Of a DNA stretch of 64,000 bases, positions 43,762-54,708 are shown in pieces. This DNA is from Rhodocollybia butyracea (lineage: Eukaryota > Basidiomycota > Agaricomycetes > Agaricales > Omphalotaceae), in NCBI GenBank assembly GCA_015501585.1, contig JADNRY010000032.1:62001-126000 (forward strand), written 5' to 3'. Below the pieces are notes generated by a model. It was given only the letters and a program-made list of their open reading frames with translations. It searched no databases and was not told the DNA's origin. The first letter of the stretch is position 1, and each line of letters begins with the position of its first letter. The position numbers and the translations under genes were made by a program.

Positions 43762-45640
43762 CACTTAAGTGATTTTCGCTGTTTTTGCCATATTTCCATC
43801 AGTTTCCATTCGATTTCTTTCGTCCAGGGCTCGTTTAGATCCCCTAGGTACCCCCTCACTATCGCCTTACTCACGCTAGAGCAATTCCCAACTTTTTTCC
43901 ATCTCTCTCTCATCATATAGGTGATTTTCAATGTTTTTGCCATAACTCCTTCAATTTTCACTCAATTTTTCCGAGGTAGGGCCCGTTCACATTCGCTTAG
44001 GACCCTCTCCATGCTCCTCCACTCACTTCCTGGTCACTTTCCATCTTGTTCATCTCCCCTGGTCAGTCTCACTTAGGTGATTTTCGCTGTTTTTGCCATA
44101 TTTCCATCAGTTCTTATTCAATTTCTTTCGTCCAGGGCTCGTTTAGATCCCCTAGGTACCCCCTCACTATCGCCTTACTCACGCTAGAGCAATTCCCAAC
44201 TTTTTCCATCTCTCTCTCATCATATAGGTGATTTTCAATGTTTTTGCCATAACTCCTTCAATTTTCACTCAATTTTTCCGAGGTAGGGCCCGTTCACATT
44301 CGCTTAGGACCCTCTCTATGCTCCTCTACTCACTTCCTGGTCACTTTCCATCTGGGTCATCTCCCCCTGGTCAGTCTCACTTAGGTGATTTTCGCTGTAT
44401 TTGCCATATTTCCATCAGTTTCCATTCGATTTCTTTCGTCCAGGGCTCGTTTAGATCCCCTAGGTACCCCCTCACTATCGCCTTACTCACGCTAGAGCAA
44501 TTCCCAACTTTTTCCATCTCTCTCTCATCATATAGGTGATTTTCAATGTTTTTGCCATAACTCCTTCAATTTTCACTCAATTTTTCCGAGGTAGGGCCCG
44601 TTCACATTCGCTTAGGACCCTCTCCATGCTCCTCCACTCACTTCCTGGTCACTTTCCATCTTGTTCATCTCCCCCTGGTCAGTCTCACTTAGGTGATTTT
44701 CGCTGTTTTTGCCATATTTCCATCAGTTCTTATTCAATTTCTTTCGTCCAGGGCTCGTTTAGATCCCCTAGGTACCCCCTCACTATCGCCTTACTCACGC
44801 TAGAGCAATTCCCAACTTTTTCCATCACTCTCTCATCATATAGGTGATTTTCAATGTTTTTGCCATAACTCCTTCAATTTTTACTCAATTTTTCCGAGGT
44901 AGGGCCCGTTCACATTCGCTTAGGACCCTCTCCATGCTCCTCTACTCACTTCTTGATCACCTTTCATCTTGGTCATCTCCCCCTGGTCAGTCTCACTTAG
45001 GTGATTTTCGCTGTTTTTGCCATATTTCCCTCAGTTCTCATTCAATTTCTTTCGTCCAGGGCTCGTTTAGATCCCCTAGGTACCCCCTCACTATCGCCTT
45101 ACTCACGCTAGAGCAATTCCCAACTTTTTCCATCTCTCTCTCATCATATAGGTGATTTTCAATGTTTTTGCCATAACTCCTTCAATTTTCACTCAATTTT
45201 TCCGAGGTAGGGCCCGTTCACATTCGCTTAGGACCCTCTCCATGCTCCTCTACTCACTTCTTGGTCACCTTCCATCTTGGTCATCTCCCCCTGGTCAGTC
45301 TCACTTAGGTGATTTTCGCTGTATTTGCCATATTTCCATCAGTTTCCATTCGATTTCTTTCGTCCAGGGCTCGTTTAGATCCCCTAGGTACCCCTCACTA
45401 TCGCCTTACTCACGCTAGAGCAATTCCCTACTTTTTCCATCTCTCTCTCATCATATAGGTGATTTTCAATGTTTTTGCCATAACTCATTCAATTTTCATT
45501 CAATTCTTCCGAGGTAGGGCCCATTCACATTCGCTTAGGACCCTCTCTATGCTCCTCTACTCACTTCCTGGTCACTTTCCATCTGGGTCATCTCCCCCTG
45601 GTCAGTCTCACTTAGGTGATTTTTGATGTTTTTGCCATCT
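43762..45640 (+). repeat. Right satellite array, 308-bp units (forward orientation)
   Basis: About twelve to thirteen half-units (GTGATTTTC at 43769, 43921, 44077, 44228, 44536, 44844, 45152, 45460 and between), the same two alternating half-types as the left array but in opposite orientation. Units within the array are nearly identical, differing at a few positions (for example CATCTTGTTC versus CATCTGGGTC), implying recent homogenisation. The outermost unit (45460-45640) is more diverged. Confidence 0.9.
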
Positions 45641-46230
45641 CTCCCTTGGTTTTCTCTCATTTTAAATGTAGGGCACATTCACAGTCTCTAGGGAGCCTCT
45701 CTATGTTCCTTTATTCACTTCCTGTCTTTGCACTTTTCTACCCTGGTCCCATCCCACACTACCCCCAGTTGTATAGAATTTGTCTAGATACCTAATGACC
45801 TCTGTCTACACAATTGATCTTTTTTAAACCTAAACCTCATTCAAGTTCAACTTAAATAGCAACTTTGGGCATTACTACTCTACAGTTGAACTCAGTACAT
45901 GCCTTATACCAGGTTAAGCTCAAGTTGACTTCAGTTAATCTCAAGTTAACCTCAAGTTGACAAATCTACTGAGGTTGACCCTGGTTGATCTCAAGCTAAC
46001 AAATCTACTCAAGTTGACCCAGGTTAGCCTCAAGTTGGCAAATCTACTCAAGTTGGCCCAGGTCAACCTCAAGTTGACAAATATACTCAAGTTGGCCCAT
46101 GTCAACCTCAAGTTGACAAATATACTCAGGTTGGCCTCAAGTTGACAAATATACTCAGGTTGGCCTCAAGTTGGCAAATATACTGAAGTTGGCCTCAAGT
46201 TGGCTTGAGTCTATTAGCCTTTTCCTGATG

Positions 46231-46502
46231 CCAATACCAGTTAATGTGATGAAGGCTACCAGCAAAAGCTGCTTGGCTCCAACCTGATAATTTGTTTCAA
46301 TCGCATATAAATATTTTCTCACATTACAATGTAGTAGTAGTATAAGTATTCTTACCCACTACAATGCAGACAGAAGGGTGGTGCATGTATGGCAAATGAG
46401 GGATGTAGTTATCATCTTTTGATAATATGACAATAGTCATTTTCCAATTTGGGCTAAGCGTTTAATGCATTATAATCAATTTTCGGATGCTTAGCAGCAT
46501 TA
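46231..46502. other. Host DNA between element and C3
   Basis: 272 bp of AT-rich sequence with an AGTAGTAGTA run at about 46333. It is presumably the original 3' flank of C3. No gene. Confidence 0.4.
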
Positions 46503-46858
46503 TCAGGACATTACCTCGGTTACGGCTGACCGCCAGTGAGTTCTCCAGATCATAATCAAATATGATAACTCTCGAGATTTAGTGATGAACTCAGCCGTCG
46601 AAAGCGAGGGTGGAAAGGGTATATGGACCTCATTAATTATAAGAGAGCGCCAGAGAGCGACTATTGAACCAAGCATAATGTTCATAGACGGAGAGGTGAC
46701 GACATATCCATAGCATAGTGTCCCACGATGACTACAGAGTGTGCCTCCTTTGGGTCTGTAATAAAGCACTTTCGAGGGGTTGAATTTTTTTTCTGAAGTC
46801 GTCTGCTGATGTGTTACGAATTTCCGACCCGTGTCTTTCATTCCCCCCGCCATGGCAA

Positions 46859-49513
46859 CATCAGGAAAACCGCCCACAGGAAATATTTGCTAATTCCAAC
46901 AAAGTTTACACAAATTGTTAGAAATTATCAAAATTTTGAAGTTTTTGAAGTTTTTGTAAATTTGAGTAATTCCACAGTCCCCTTGCAAATTTTGATAAGT
47001 TTCAATAAGTTTTATGCCTTTCTCCAATCTTTTGCCAATCCTCGCAAGAATTATCAGATTTTTAACAAATATAGTATATTTCAAACATCATTTTTTCATA
47101 TTTACCATCTTTGCACAAAACTTTTGGCTGGATAGCGATGTTGTGGGCCAGAATCCCAAAAATAATAAAAACCAAAAAAGGAAAGAGGAGAAAAGAGAAA
47201 GAAAGAAAGAAAGGAATTCCTCACTTTCAATCTCAATGAAAATTACTCTGTGCTGTTGTCGAAGCTCTCGCAAGATGATCCTGGTGTTCATATAGCGTTT
47301 GGATGTCATCGGCATTGCCGAGATGATACCACCAAGAGAATCACAAGATTTTCCTTTTTTGAATTTTTTTTTTGCTGTAACTTTCGGGAAATCTTGTGAA
47401 TATTAGGTGACTCATCTGGATAGCGATCCCAAAAACGGAAATTGTCGTGACAAAATCAGTCAATAGATAAGATGTTAGTATGAAGCTGCCCACTCAACAT
47501 TAAGAGACGAAGAACAATAAATAAGTTGTTATACTCTGCATTGTATACGTAGTTCATCTACTAAGTACACTGGATACATTAGAAAGTCTAAGTACTACTA
47601 GTATACCTCTCCAAAAGGCTCGGATCTCCTGTTTCAGAAGGCTGCTGTTTAAATCAACCCTCTCTTTAGGCATCTTAAATCTTGAGCCTTTTGAGTGTCC
47701 AGGTGTCCCTACTATTGAAGTATCCAGGCTGTGAATCATCTTACATATCAATATTGCCATACTTATCAAGTTCTGTAAGTAATTACAAGAGAACAAGCTA
47801 GGATTTCAACCCCTTCCTCAACTATGGTAGTAGGTATGTAGTGTAAACTCGTATGGTCTCATTTTATAAAGAGCCATGCATGAATCTTGGTGGTACATGG
47901 ATGCGATGTTGGCACAAAAAACAAGACTCTTTTTTGTGCCAACATCACCGTGTACCACAGATTGGTCACAGTCTACAGATACCCATCTTCCATGTTACTG
48001 TGGAAGCTTATAGCTCCCGCTACCTTTCTCATAATGGTTGCGGACAGAAAGGATTTATTGGACACTTTATTATTTTCTGGGAGGTGCGTGGATTGATCCT
48101 GGGTACCGCGCTGAGCATCTGTGGTGGGAATAACATTCCTACTATGGATATATGACTAATTATTTACTATCCTATTCACTATTTGCCCACAGCATAGGTA
48201 TCCACCCAAACTTTCACCCAATTTTGTAATGCAGAACAAAATTCCATTGATTTAAGTGTAGTTATCTCATAATCAACTCATAATCTACACAAAAATAAAG
48301 TACAGTACAGCAGGAGGTAACACAAATGCTAGCATAATAGAGTAGACATATTGAGTAGTTTAGCGGAGGCAGTGGCAGTGGTAGACACAAAACAGAGCAT
48401 CTTCAGAGCGGGAGCAGTGGGAAAAGACAGTCAACGATAGACATGTTTGATGTTCATACATGTCACTGTGACTTCAATCAGAACAGGAAGAATATGTAAA
48501 TACGTGTCACATACCAGTGGTCCATGCAGACAGTCAACTTACACCTGCTTCGTAAGCTCACCAGATAACATGTTACACAACAATCCACAGATGTGCTGAA
48601 GCAAAACTTCAAAGGATTATGTCAATATTCAGTGAATGTCGTGGCCAACAAAGAACTTACCTGGGTGTATAAACAATTACTTTGTAGTCCTTACAAAAGC
48701 ATGTCAGAGGACGAACTTTTGAATAGCCAACTGTAAAACATACCGAAGTGCAACAGTGTTGTCACTAGCTACTTCAAAAAAGATGAAGCAATGGTGACTG
48801 GTAGAACTGCGGGAGAATCATCAACATAAGTGGGAGAGTGAAACAAGCAAAAACAGGCGCCTGCCAGCGAAACTTTTAATGTCACATCACAAGGTTTGAA
48901 TCTTAAGGCAGGGCCCGGCTGGCTTGACAACTTCTTGATTTTCTCGGCCAGGAGCCGAGTCGTTAACACATCACCACATGTCGGCATCACCTTTAACACT
49001 GCCAGCTGTCTTTACTGTGCCCATGCCCAGTGGGCCTCTTCCCGTCTTGATGATCCATAAAAAGTTGAGTACTCTTTGACTTCTAATATTTAGGCTTCTT
49101 GTGTTTCCTCTACACCTGTCCATCAAGCTCTGGAATTACATTGGCTGCTCGCAGCAGCTTGCTCAAGTTCTCATAATTCGGGTTCAGATTTAGGCTTATG
49201 ATGACACACAAGATAAGTTCTCGCTCGCGGTCATTTCACCATGAGATGTGACCACTGACATTATAAGAATTTGAGAATATTTGCATGAAAGTTGTCAAAA
49301 TTTGAGTTGAAAGCTTTCATGATGTATTTAGCCTGCTTCACAATTACATGAATTATCAGAATTATCAAAATTTATGCAATTGTTCATATTTGTGTAAACT
49401 TAATTGACTTTTGAGTATTTTTGTAAACTTATTGAGAACTTAATTGACTTTTGAGTATTTTTGGAAACATATTGAGAATTATGAGATATTCCAAGTGGGC
49501 GTTTTTCCTGATG
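46859..49513. mobile_element. 2.65-kb element with CATCAGGAAAA termini inside C3
   Basis: Starts CATCAGGAAAACCGCCCAC and ends with the complement of CATCAGGAAAAACGCCCAC, a near-perfect 18-19-bp inverted terminal repeat. The first 11 bases equal the termini of the 41354-46230 element. It is flanked by AA on both sides, compatible with a 2-bp target duplication, judged from the uninterrupted C1/C2 sequence (GGCAATAATG-like). Subterminal AT-rich repeats (AATTTGTGTAAACTT, TTGAGTATTTTTG) occur at both ends. No transposase is recognised inside; frames such as 48769-48999 have no motif. Non-autonomous element. Confidence 0.75.
47890..47958. repeat. Long hairpin inside the 2.65-kb element
   Basis: A 17-bp perfect inverted pair (GATGTTGGCACAAAAAA, 47905-47921; complement 47930-47946) with an 8-base loop. 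After a small mismatch bubble the stem continues with GTGGTACA / TGTACCAC. Could be a small palindromic element or a hairpin transcript. No function can be assigned. Confidence 0.85.
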
Positions 49514-49770
49514 AATAAGTGCCTTATCAATGTGCTTTTGCGCCTTGGTTGAGACTATTACTGGCTGACCGAGTTTATCGAGTGTTCTCACTATATACGT
49601 GATATTGCGTCATTCCTGGTTTTGAAAAAGTCATCAAAAACCAGAATCAACACATCATATATGTCTTACCAGCATTGGCATAGCACATGCAGGGGAAATC
49701 AGGAATACGAGGAGGACAAAACCCAGCCAGTTATGTGCATGGAACATTGAAGAGGATAATCAAATACAAT

Positions 49771-50017
49771 TGAAAGGCTGCTGGATGTAGCCTCACTAAT
49801 TCAGACCGAATAATAGGAACGGGCTTTGATCTATTAGTACTTGTCAGTAGTGGTACAGTAAAGAGAAGTGAAGTGAGAATGAGACCTATTAGTACTTGTC
49901 AGTAGTGGTACGGTAAAGAGAAGTGAAGAATAGGTAATCAAAATAAGCCTTGAGTCTGGGCCAGTAAATACTGTAATTCTAAGTCTAAATGTTGTAGTAT
50001 GCGCCGCCATACTTACA
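49771..50017 (-). repeat. 3' LTR of the chromovirus
   Basis: 247 bp, starting TGTAAG and ending CTTTCA in element orientation (TG...CA ends). Contains an internal direct duplication of about 53 bp (CTATTAGTACTTGTCAGTAG followed by TGGTAC and GTAAAGAGAAGTGAAG, twice). Differs from the 5' LTR at three bases. Confidence 0.92.
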
Positions 50018-50042
50018 CTCTCCCCCGTTTTTAAACATTGCT

Positions 50043-50423
50043 TCACTCAGCATTATTTTTGTCATTGAGTTCTTCCCAAACATCAAGTGCCACAGTGTCC
50101 TTCATGTCTGTGCCAGATAACCATTCATCGTGGTCTGGTACGTATCCAACCCAACGAACAAGGTATCTCATACCTCGGCCTACTCGTTTTTGGTCCAGGA
50201 TACGGTCAATGAAATTTTCTCCGATGCCCTCAGGTGTCACAATAGGTTTAGGTCGAGAGGGTTCACGGATGGGGAAGAGAGTCAGGTTGTTTGGAATATG
50301 TCTTTTTAAGAGATGGGCATGGAACCCAGGAAAGAGTTGGGGGTTCTGAGGAAGTTTTAATGTATATTCAGAGCACTCTGGAAAAGCGCGAACAACTTTG
50401 TATGGGCCATCATCGCGTGGCAT
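50043..50423 (-). pseudogene. Chromovirus pol C-terminus with chromodomain
   Basis: Open segment holding the end of integrase (DDGPYKVVRAFPECSEYTLK, FPGFHAHLLKRH, the GPY/F-type module) and a chromodomain (ENFIDRILDQKRVGRGMRYL, then VRWVGY and DEWLSG). Chromodomains at this place define chromoviruses and are thought to steer integration towards particular chromatin. The segment is separated from the integrase core by a frame change near 50450. An adjoining piece at 50463-50684 (YHANIHWGPEDVYQIGDLV) is the usual linker of integrase to GPY/F. Confidence 0.85.
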
Positions 50424-50754
50424 GAATTTAGCGACGCGTTTGGTACCCGCACGCTTATACTCTCAGCACCGATTTTCAGTAGACAACATCACAAGATCTC
50501 CAATCTGATAAACATCTTCGGGTCCCCAGTGGATATTGGCATGGTAGGCTTGTCGCACCTTAGCTGCAAGGAGATTATCCTGTGCATCTTGGACATTGAG
50601 CTCTAGTTTGGATATGATTGTGTGTGCGCTGATTTGTTCAGGTGTTCCGGTCTCAGCTGCAGGGACCAATGGGGAATCAGACATGGTGAGTGACCTGTTT
50701 TGAGTTGGAAGGGGTGTAACCTGTAGAAGTATCGATGGTGTTCATTATAGCAAA

Positions 50755-51649
50755 TCATATCCGTGGAAGTGCCACTTTCCAGCCCTTCTGTGTACAGTCA
50801 ACATGGTACTGTAAACTCTGCATGATAGTCTTGTTGGTCTGTTCACTTGAACCATCTGTCTCGGGATGGTATGATGTTGACATTTTCAGTTGTACCCCTG
50901 TGAGTTTGTGTAAGGCTGTCCAGACTTTGGATGTGAATGCCTTGTCACGGTCAGAGACCAGGTTTTGCATCAATCCATTTTCACAGTACCACTCATTGAA
51001 GAGGACCAACACAGTCTGTGCTGCTGTATCCGTTGAGTGTACTGCCGCTAGTTTTATGTCAGCTCCAAGGGCATCTGTTATAGTCAAGATCATATCACAG
51101 CCATCTTCAACAGGTAAGGGTCCGATGAAATTGAGGGCAACAGTATCAAAACGGCCGTCTAAAATTGGTAAGGGATGTAGGGGGCCAGTTGGTTTTGTGG
51201 TACGGCTTTTGTTGCACTGACACTTAGGGATGTGTAACTTTTGGTGAATCCAAAATGGCCCAATGTGTCATGAGCCAGGTGTATAAGAGTTCCCGGACGC
51301 GGTTGTCCTTTGGAATGACTAGGCGGTCTCCAATGTAGACAAGCTTTTGATCTTTGCTCCAATGAATTCCGACTATACTTCCTGAGGCTATGTCTGCTTC
51401 AAGTTGTCTGGTAAAGTCATCTGTGTCATAAGCAATGGAAATGGCATTAAGGAACTTGTCATCGGCGGTGACTGAGAGGACAGTGGATCCGGCTGGGTGC
51501 CGTTTAGGAAGATGTGAATGAGATAATAATACTGCTGCAACTAGTGGTGATGGTCCAATGTCATCAGGTAACCACAAAAGTGCGTCTGCGACTGGGTTGT
51601 CCTCACCTTTGATGTAGTGTATGTCATAGTCAAAATCTGCTAAATACAT
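50755..51649 (-). pseudogene. Chromovirus integrase region (broken)
   Basis: Upstream piece (51224-51649) covers the end of RNase H (YLADFDYDIHYIKGEDNPVA) and the integrase N-terminus up to THW/GHFGF. The H2C2 zinc finger is damaged: HDTLGHFGFTKSY is followed almost at once by CQCNKS, so roughly 20 codons are deleted near 51235. The catalytic core (50755-51150) is open: TDALGADIKLAAVHS, VSDRDKAFTSKVW, YHPETDGSSEQTNK. The first acidic position (usually D in DFIGPLP) reads N here (ALNFIGPLP), the second D and the E are kept. Inactive by deletion, frame change and probably the D-to-N change. Confidence 0.8.
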
Positions 51650-52927
51650 TGACCATTGGACTGGCGGTGAGACATCTCCTTCTGCGACTGAAAGTATTCC
51701 AGTGTTTGGTGATCTGTCATGACTTCAAAGTAGACATTGAGTAGTGAGCTGCGCCATTTTTTTAGAGCTTTTACAATGGCAAGGAGTTCTCTCTCATGGA
51801 CAGGGTAGTTTTTCTCAGCTGCATTGAGCTGGTAAGAATCAAATGCCATGGGTCTAGAGTTTCCCATGTTTCTCCAAAACTAAGAACAGCTCCAGTGTGA
51901 CGGTCACTGGCATCGGTTGTGACGTAGACATGTTGTTCAGGATTGTCGTAGTCAATGACCGTAAGACAATCCCTCCCAACTACAATAGCTTTAATTGCTT
52001 GGAATGCTTGTTGATGCAATATTGTCCATGGAGGAAACTCTTTCTCCGCCTCCTTGGTGGTTAACAGGACAGATAGGATGTATGTTCCGCAAGATTGGGT
52101 AAGAAAATTGAGATGTACCGAACGAGTCCAAGGAAATGACGGACATCAGCAGCATTAGCAGGCTGTGGCCACTCTATGATCCTCTCTGCTTTCTTGGGGT
52201 CTGCAAAAATACCACGTCCAGAAATGATGTGACCAAGAAACTCAATTTCCATAGTGAAAAGAATTGATTTCTTTGGATTGCAATAGAGTTTTGCGACTCG
52301 TAGCGCATCCATAACAGTGTCAACATTTCTTTTGTGTTCTTCTATTGAGTCTGACCAGATGATAATATTGTCAATGTATATGTGGCAAATCTTTCCAATT
52401 AAGTGGCGGAGAGCATCGGTAACTCGATGTTGATGCATTGGAGGAGCATTACATCCACCCTGAGGCATAACCAACCATTTGTACAAGCCCCATGGAGTGC
52501 GGACAGCAGTGTACTTCACATCGTCGGGATGTACACAAGTCTGAAAAAAACTGTTTGTCATATCCACCTTGCCAAAGAACTTTCCTTGGCCACAGTCTGC
52601 AAGGATATCATCTACCCGAGGAATGGGGAAGCTATCCCGAACAGTGTTTGCATTGAGTGTACGATAATCATTGACCCAGCGTGGGTCTACAGTGTGATCA
52701 GCTATGTTACCGTGGTGTTTCAGCACAACAAAAGCTGGTGAGGAAAATTCTGATGAGGATGGCCACATTCTACCAGCTGCCAAGTGATCATCTAACATTC
52801 GCTTCCAAGACTCCAAGTTCTTCCGAGCGGGTTTGTATTGATGGCCTCTAGCAACCAGTGAGGGATCCTTTAGGCGGATCCGGTGTAGGTTGTCATCGGG
52901 TAGATCCACGGTGTCTGGGAGTCGCAC
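51650..52927 (-). pseudogene. Chromovirus reverse transcriptase and RNase H (broken)
   Basis: Reverse transcriptase 52061-52927: LPDDNLHRIRLKDPSLVA, WVNDYRTLNANTV, FGKVDMTNSFFQ, VMPQGGCNAP, CHIYIDNIIIWSDSIEEH, FLGHIISGRG. The active-site box is Y-I-D-N rather than the usual Y-x-D-D. Frame changes follow at about 52062 (before LTTKEAEKEFPPW), near 51860 in RNase H (TTDASDRHTGAVLSF then RPMAFDSYQLNAAEKNYPVH) and near 51675 (TDHQTLEYFQSQKE then YLADFDYDI). The D...E...D residues of RNase H are still visible (TDAS, ERELLAIV, TDHQ). The element carries all enzymatic parts but not in one frame. Confidence 0.85.
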
Positions 52928-52929
52928 GG

Positions 52930-54094
52930 GAACATATCTGCATGTTTACGTTTTGCTAATTCATTTTCCCTTTGTAGTAGGTCTTGTAGTGCTAGCATTT
53001 CGATACGTTGTTTAACTTCAAGCATGACACTGACTGGTAGGTCAGCCCTATTGGTTGGAACAAATTTTCATTTTGGTAAGCGAATTTTCTTTGGTGTTGG
53101 TGGCGGAGTGACCCAAACAGGAGGAGGGGGACGTGGAGGATGGACTACAGGGTTCATTAAGTCATATCCAACTCTCTTATCAACAGCCGTTCGAGCTTGA
53201 GCATCAATAACAATATGTTCAGAAGTGAGGAATGGCATTCCTAGAATCAACGGTATACACAAGCCATTATTAATCTTCGTGTGTACTGTTCCCAACATCC
53301 AACTTCCATCTTTTGACGAGACTCTCAATTTCACATATTCAGTACACCGTAGTGGTTCCTCCGACAATGATGATAAGTTATCCTCCTCCTTTGGAAGAGG
53401 GAAGCATTGTAATCCCAACTTGTTGCTAAGTTCGGCACTAATAACTGTGGAGGGGCAACTGATGTCAAGAAGTGAAGTGGAGGAGATAGGGAATTTGGAG
53501 ATGGCAGGACCAGTGAGCAAAACATCAGCATAAAGATGTGAGACAGTGAAAGGGGAGGCGCACCCATCGGTATTGGATTCCTCATAGTCAGCAATGATTG
53601 TTGCCTTGTGGGTTTGAACGGCACCAACACATTCACGCTTGACATGTAGAGGAACACCAGCAACTTTTGCACAAGCTTCCGCATCTGCTTGCGTGAGTGT
53701 CTGGAAGGTGGCTCCATCTGGGAAGTTACCATTGCAGTTGGCTGTGCAATGTCTGATATAGAATGTGCGGCAGCGGCGACACCCATTGTGGATGTCAAGC
53801 AGCTCCTTCTCTCCTGATGTGAGTGTAGGACATTTGATAGCTTCAGTCTTTGGGGCAGTAGTGCTAGTGGAGAGACAATTTACAAGCGCAGTTTTGTGAG
53901 GTGTGAGACGGTCTCCAAGGGACTTCTTTGACTTCTGAGCATCACAAGTGTGCACGGCAGTGACAGCAGTTCGAATTTGGTTTGTTTCAATTGCAACCCT
54001 GTCATCGCAAGATTTTACTTCTGCAATCCATGCATTTAGTTCAGTAGCAAGCACAGGTTGGGCATCTAGGCTTTCCTGGAGTTCGGGTGAGAGA
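52930..54094 (-). pseudogene. Chromovirus zinc knuckle and protease region
   Basis: Open from 54054 to 53068, then an in-frame TGA, then the same frame continues (RADLPVSVMLEVKQRI, RKHADMFP) until a frameshift near 52930. Contains a CCHC-like knuckle with enlarged spacing (C-x2-C-x6-H-x4-C in CRRCRTFYIRHCTANC). It also has a retropepsin-like segment in which the active-site triad reads D-I-S (LLDISCPSTVIS) instead of D-T/S-G, as in some fungal elements. The 5' side is interrupted at 54094 by the hAT-like insertion. Confidence 0.75.
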
Positions 54095-54708
54095 AGGACC
54101 CCTGATTATTGGGGGCGATCCCTCTTCCCAGTTTGGTCAAAAAATCGGTCTGATTTTGGCCCTATCCCATACTCAGGTTCGGGCAAAAAGGACCACCTTG
54201 GGCGAGAACCCAGACCCAGATTTTCGGGCAAAAATGGGCCAAATCTGAGTCAAATTTTCATAGTTTTCGCAAACTCTTTACTTTACTGCGCAGACCATGG
54301 CCTATAATCTGTATTATCTAGTGTAGATATGATAATAAACGCTTCAAATTCAGTTATGGGCCCGACACATTGTGTCCTGCAATGCTCTCTCTGTAAAACG
54401 GCTTGAAAATGGCACACAATGAGTTCAATGTTGTTTTTGAGCACGTCAGAAGATTTAGGGTTTTGAACTATTTATTTAGCTTCTTACAGTCTCCAGAATG
54501 TCTAGATAGCTTTGAAAATGGTTCAGGCAGCTCATAAGCGCAAAATTTAACCCATGGGCAAATTTTCGGTCAAAAATCGGGACTGGGAGCAACCCAAATC
54601 CAAATTTTTGGGCAAATTTGGGCCAAATTGAGCGAAACTGGTTCGGTCAAAAATGCCTTTGTTTGGATCGTCCCAGAAATGGGTTCCAGTACCATAATCA
54701 GGGGTCCT
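54095..54708. mobile_element. 614-bp hAT-like MITE nested in gag
   Basis: Perfect 15-bp terminal inverted repeats AGGACCCCTGATTAT, with a perfect 8-bp target duplication GTGAGAGA on both sides (54087-54094 and 54709-54716), diagnostic of the hAT superfamily. Subterminal GGTCAAAAAT.GG and GGGCAAATTTGGGCCAAAT blocks are repeated in opposite orientation near both ends. No coding region. The gag frame on each side matches up if the element and one duplication copy are removed, so it inserted after the retrotransposon arrived or into its source copy. Confidence 0.93.

Larger units (their letters stand above)
41354..46230. mobile_element. 4.9-kb element with CATCAGGAAAA termini and inverted satellite arms
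   Basis: The left end reads CATCAGGAAAATACCCC and the right end, reversed and complemented, CATCAGGAAAAGGC: an 11-bp perfect inverted terminal repeat. Inside each end lie Leu/Gln-type CAAGTTGACC/CTTCAAGCCAA short repeats in opposite orientation (41500-41640 and 45900-46210). Then come two oppositely oriented arrays of a 308-bp satellite around a 500-bp unique centre. There is no transposase, and the 103-codon frames are just the satellite read in one phase. The flanks (GGTTCA and CCAATA) show no clear target duplication. The same termini bound the element at 46859-49513. Confidence 0.6.
46503..49747 (-). pseudogene. Family C secreted protein, copy C3, split by an insertion
   Basis: The 5' part (49514-49747) starts with a signal peptide (NWLGFVLLVFLISPACAMP), a GTAAGA...CCAG intron and NITYIVRTLDKLGQPVIVS, TKAQKHIDKALI. 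Its second codon after the intron is TGA where C2 has CGA, a C-to-T change. The 3' part (46503-46858) continues the family body: KDTGRKFVTHQ, CYGYVVTSPSMNIMLGSIVA, EVHIPFPPSL. In it the junction that is out of frame in C1 and C2 is in frame. A 2655-bp element (46859-49513) sits between the two parts. The promoter block is at 55735-55807, beyond the retrotransposon. C3 is thus disabled by two insertions and a nonsense change. Confidence 0.75.

Noticed and set aside
44228..45418. Series of 103-codon open frames, each overlapping the next, in the satellite array (and their mirror images at 41815-43262)
   Set aside because: They repeat every 308 bp, start at GTG and differ only as the satellite units differ. 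This is a by-product of the tandem repeat, not a protein family.
41500..46210. CRISPR-like regular spacing of repeats
   Set aside because: The units are contiguous or nearly identical satellites in a fungal genome, with no unique spacers between short repeats.
41354..46230. Helitron, because of a terminal hairpin
   Set aside because: The ends form inverted repeats and no TC/CTRR termini or Rep-helicase gene are seen. The hairpin is on the left side only.
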